NCBI GenBank assembly: GCA_037783415.1
Contig: JAZGTN010000213.1
Span: forward strand, 930,001-994,000
Source: Leptasterias polaris
Taxonomy: Eukaryota > Echinodermata > Asteroidea > Forcipulatida > Asteriidae
Reading direction: 5' to 3'
Length of the DNA: 64,000 nt
Made by a program: the position numbers and the translations under genes. Shown here in pieces: positions 60,701 through 63,700 of this stretch; position 1 is the stretch's first letter, and each line of letters starts with the position of its first letter. The notes beneath the pieces were generated by a model. It saw only the letters and a program-made list of their open reading frames with translations, had not been told where the DNA came from and searched no databases.

Positions 60701-63700
60701 GTCACTCCATGTATATGTTGGGTCACATCAAGTGTGGTCATGGTCTTTGACAAATACCCTCCAATGACCGATTGAGCTCAAACTTTCACAGGTTTGTCAC
60801 TCCATGTATATGTTTGGTCACATCAAGTGTGGTCATGGTCTTTGACAAATACCCTCCAATGACCGATTGAGCTCAAACTTTCACAGGTTTGTCACTCCAT
60901 GTATATGTTGGGTCACATCAAGTGTGGTCATGGTCTTTGACAAATACCCTCCAATGACCGATTGAGCTTAAACTTTCACAGGTTTGTCACTCCATGTATA
61001 TGTTTGGTCACATCAAGTGTGGTCATGGTCTTTGACAAATACCCTCCAATGACCGATTGAGCTTAAACTTTCACAGGTTTGTGACTCCATGTATATGTTA
61101 GGTCACATCAAGTGTGGTCATGGTCTTTGACAAATACCAACGTTGCACAAGCTCTATTGTGCAATCTAAAGTATTTTACTTTTTTTTTTTTGGATTTTTG
61201 TGAGTTTGATTTATATAAAAAATATATCAGGCCTGTGATTGGTCAGGTGTTTTCCTGATTTCAGGATTTTTCACTGATCTCCCAGTGCCTTCAGATTTTC
61301 TTGAAAGAGGCAAACTTGCCATCACAGAAATGAAAAGACTTAGCCCCTGTTATGACCAGACCTTCAGATATATATTTGAATTGATGTATGTAGTTAGTCT
61401 GCAGCCTTCTATAATGATGTAGACATTCTGTAACCCAACATTCTGTACATTCAGGGAGCTTCATTTCCACACCAAGAGGAAACTATTATCAAATTTTCAA
61501 GATTTGTGGTTTTCAAAGAGTCTCATCCATAAATCATTATAAATTTGTTGTTTGTTCTTACAAATTGGCCCGATATGCTACATGTAGATTGTACACGGAG
61601 AGAACTCCATGTTTAATGTTCCTCCCTTCTTGTTTGCAGTTCGTAACGAGAGCAGTGCGTGTGGTAGACTTGATCACCAATCTGGATATGGCTGCATTCC
61701 AGACACATCAAGGTCTCTCAATATTCATCAATAGATTAGAGGTAATTAGAAGAATAAGTTTATAGGAACGCCATGGAAATAATCTCCCTTAAATATGTGA
61801 TGGCTGGCAAGGGCCCAATGCACATGAAAGATATGTACATGTAGTGCCATCCATCGTTGCGCGTTGTGCAGTTTTAGTGTGTGTGCACGACGTGCATGAC
61901 TTTCTCCCTGATTCTGTAAAAGGTTCCCGATAAATAAACCAATCTGTCCATGATCTGATTTGATAATCTCCCTGATTGTGGAAACATTTTCACTATTATA
62001 TTGAATGTCATTCTTAATATCTCCCTGATTGTTGTACAAATTCTCCCTGATTGCATGATGCAAATGTATTGGCAGCTCTGGTATAAGTACCACAGCATGG
62101 CAAGTGATAAAATAGTGATGCCATCTGAGAAGGGTCTGTTGTTTTGCAAATTTGCCAAGTGCATTATTAATATCTGTTTGGCTTCATGCAGTCAGATCCT
62201 AATTGTGAGCCATGTTAAGAGTGACTAATCGAGCCATGTTAAGAGTGACTAATCAGACAAGCATTGCCTGACGTTTTATTTTCTTCCCACTCACAGCATG
62301 AAGTAGCAATCTGTCGGCGTCAGGCGCCATTCGTCTTGAGACCCAGTTTCAGCACCTACCAGGAAGGGTCTTACTCCCCATCTCACTACTCAGATGACTC
62401 CATGGAGTTAGACGCCGTTGAGGCGGGAGGGGCCAGTGCCAGTAAGGAGGATGTTGCAGGCGGAAGTGCTCCCAGGGATAAGAAGAGGAAGATGGATGGT
62501 ATGTATTAAGTTTTGGGTTTTTGTTTTTGTTTTTTTACTTGGCCTTTTGTTACAAATTTGACAATTTTGAAAATTATTTAAGAATTTACCCAGTCAGTTC
62601 CCCTTGTGGTTTATTACTTAATATTTGAAATAAAACGTTGCATCCCCTTTAGGTGATCCCCTGCTTCCCAGGTTGTATCATAAACTTGGGTGTGATCCCT
62701 GGCTATGGCATTTACAGGTTGTATGGCTTCTGACTGGCACCCCCGAACAAAGATATTGACAAAATAGGGAGACCTCCATAGGGCTAGAAAGCTCAGTTGG
62801 TAGAGTGCGGGCAGGGTAATCCGGAGGTTACATGTTTACATCACGCTCTGGTCAATTTGTCTTTATCCATTGTTCAACCCAAAATTACTTTTGAATGTTG
62901 TTAAATACAAAATCTGCAATGTGAACATGCCCAGTGTAACTTGATGATTTGATTGCTTCACAGGTGCACAGTGTTTCCCCCAGAGGGCAGCCTTGCTCAA
63001 GTCTATGCTGAATTTCTTGAAGAAGGCGATTCCAGACCCAGCATTCTCGGATAGTATCAGACACGGTAAGACAGTCGGAGGCGTACAACAGAAATCAGGG
63101 GCCAATGTCATAGAGCTGTTTATTTGTATGCACAGTTCTCTGCTTCATTCAGTAGAAAAATTAGTTTAAGCGCAAGGGTATATTTTTCACTGGTTAGCAA
63201 GAACATTTCATAGAGCTACTTAAACAGACAATGGCGCTTAACAATTTTCTGCTAAGCAAAAGGAGGCCACAAATGGTACATGTTACACAACATTTAGGCA
63301 GGTGACCTTATTCTGGTAAGCAACATAGTTTTGTGCTTAGTAATATTTGTGCTTAAGCAGTATTTGTGCTTAAGCAGTTCCATGATCTTGGTCCCCGTAC
63401 GGTTAGATTGAAACATTCCCACAATGCATTTTTGTTCCCCATGTTGCCAGTATCCCAAGGCTGTGTGGATAAAAAAACTAATGCAATATCAACTTGATAG
63501 GACTACATTAAGCTGTCATTGTGTATTAAATACACAGATACAGATGTGTCCTCTTGTACAAATAACATCACAGATAGTGTGATGTGTAAGCAAAGAATGC
63601 CTTGTAACCTAACCTGAAGTTCCCCGCTAAAATATCTCACAATTTCACTCATAAACATGAGCTCTTCTGAAATAAAAATGTCGCATCCCCCTTAAGGTGA

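Noticed and set aside
58481..61138. CRISPR-like regular spacing of direct repeats
   Set aside because: Copies are directly contiguous 95-bp tandem units with no unique spacers, in an animal intron. It is a minisatellite. The same applies to the 33-bp and 58-bp arrays.
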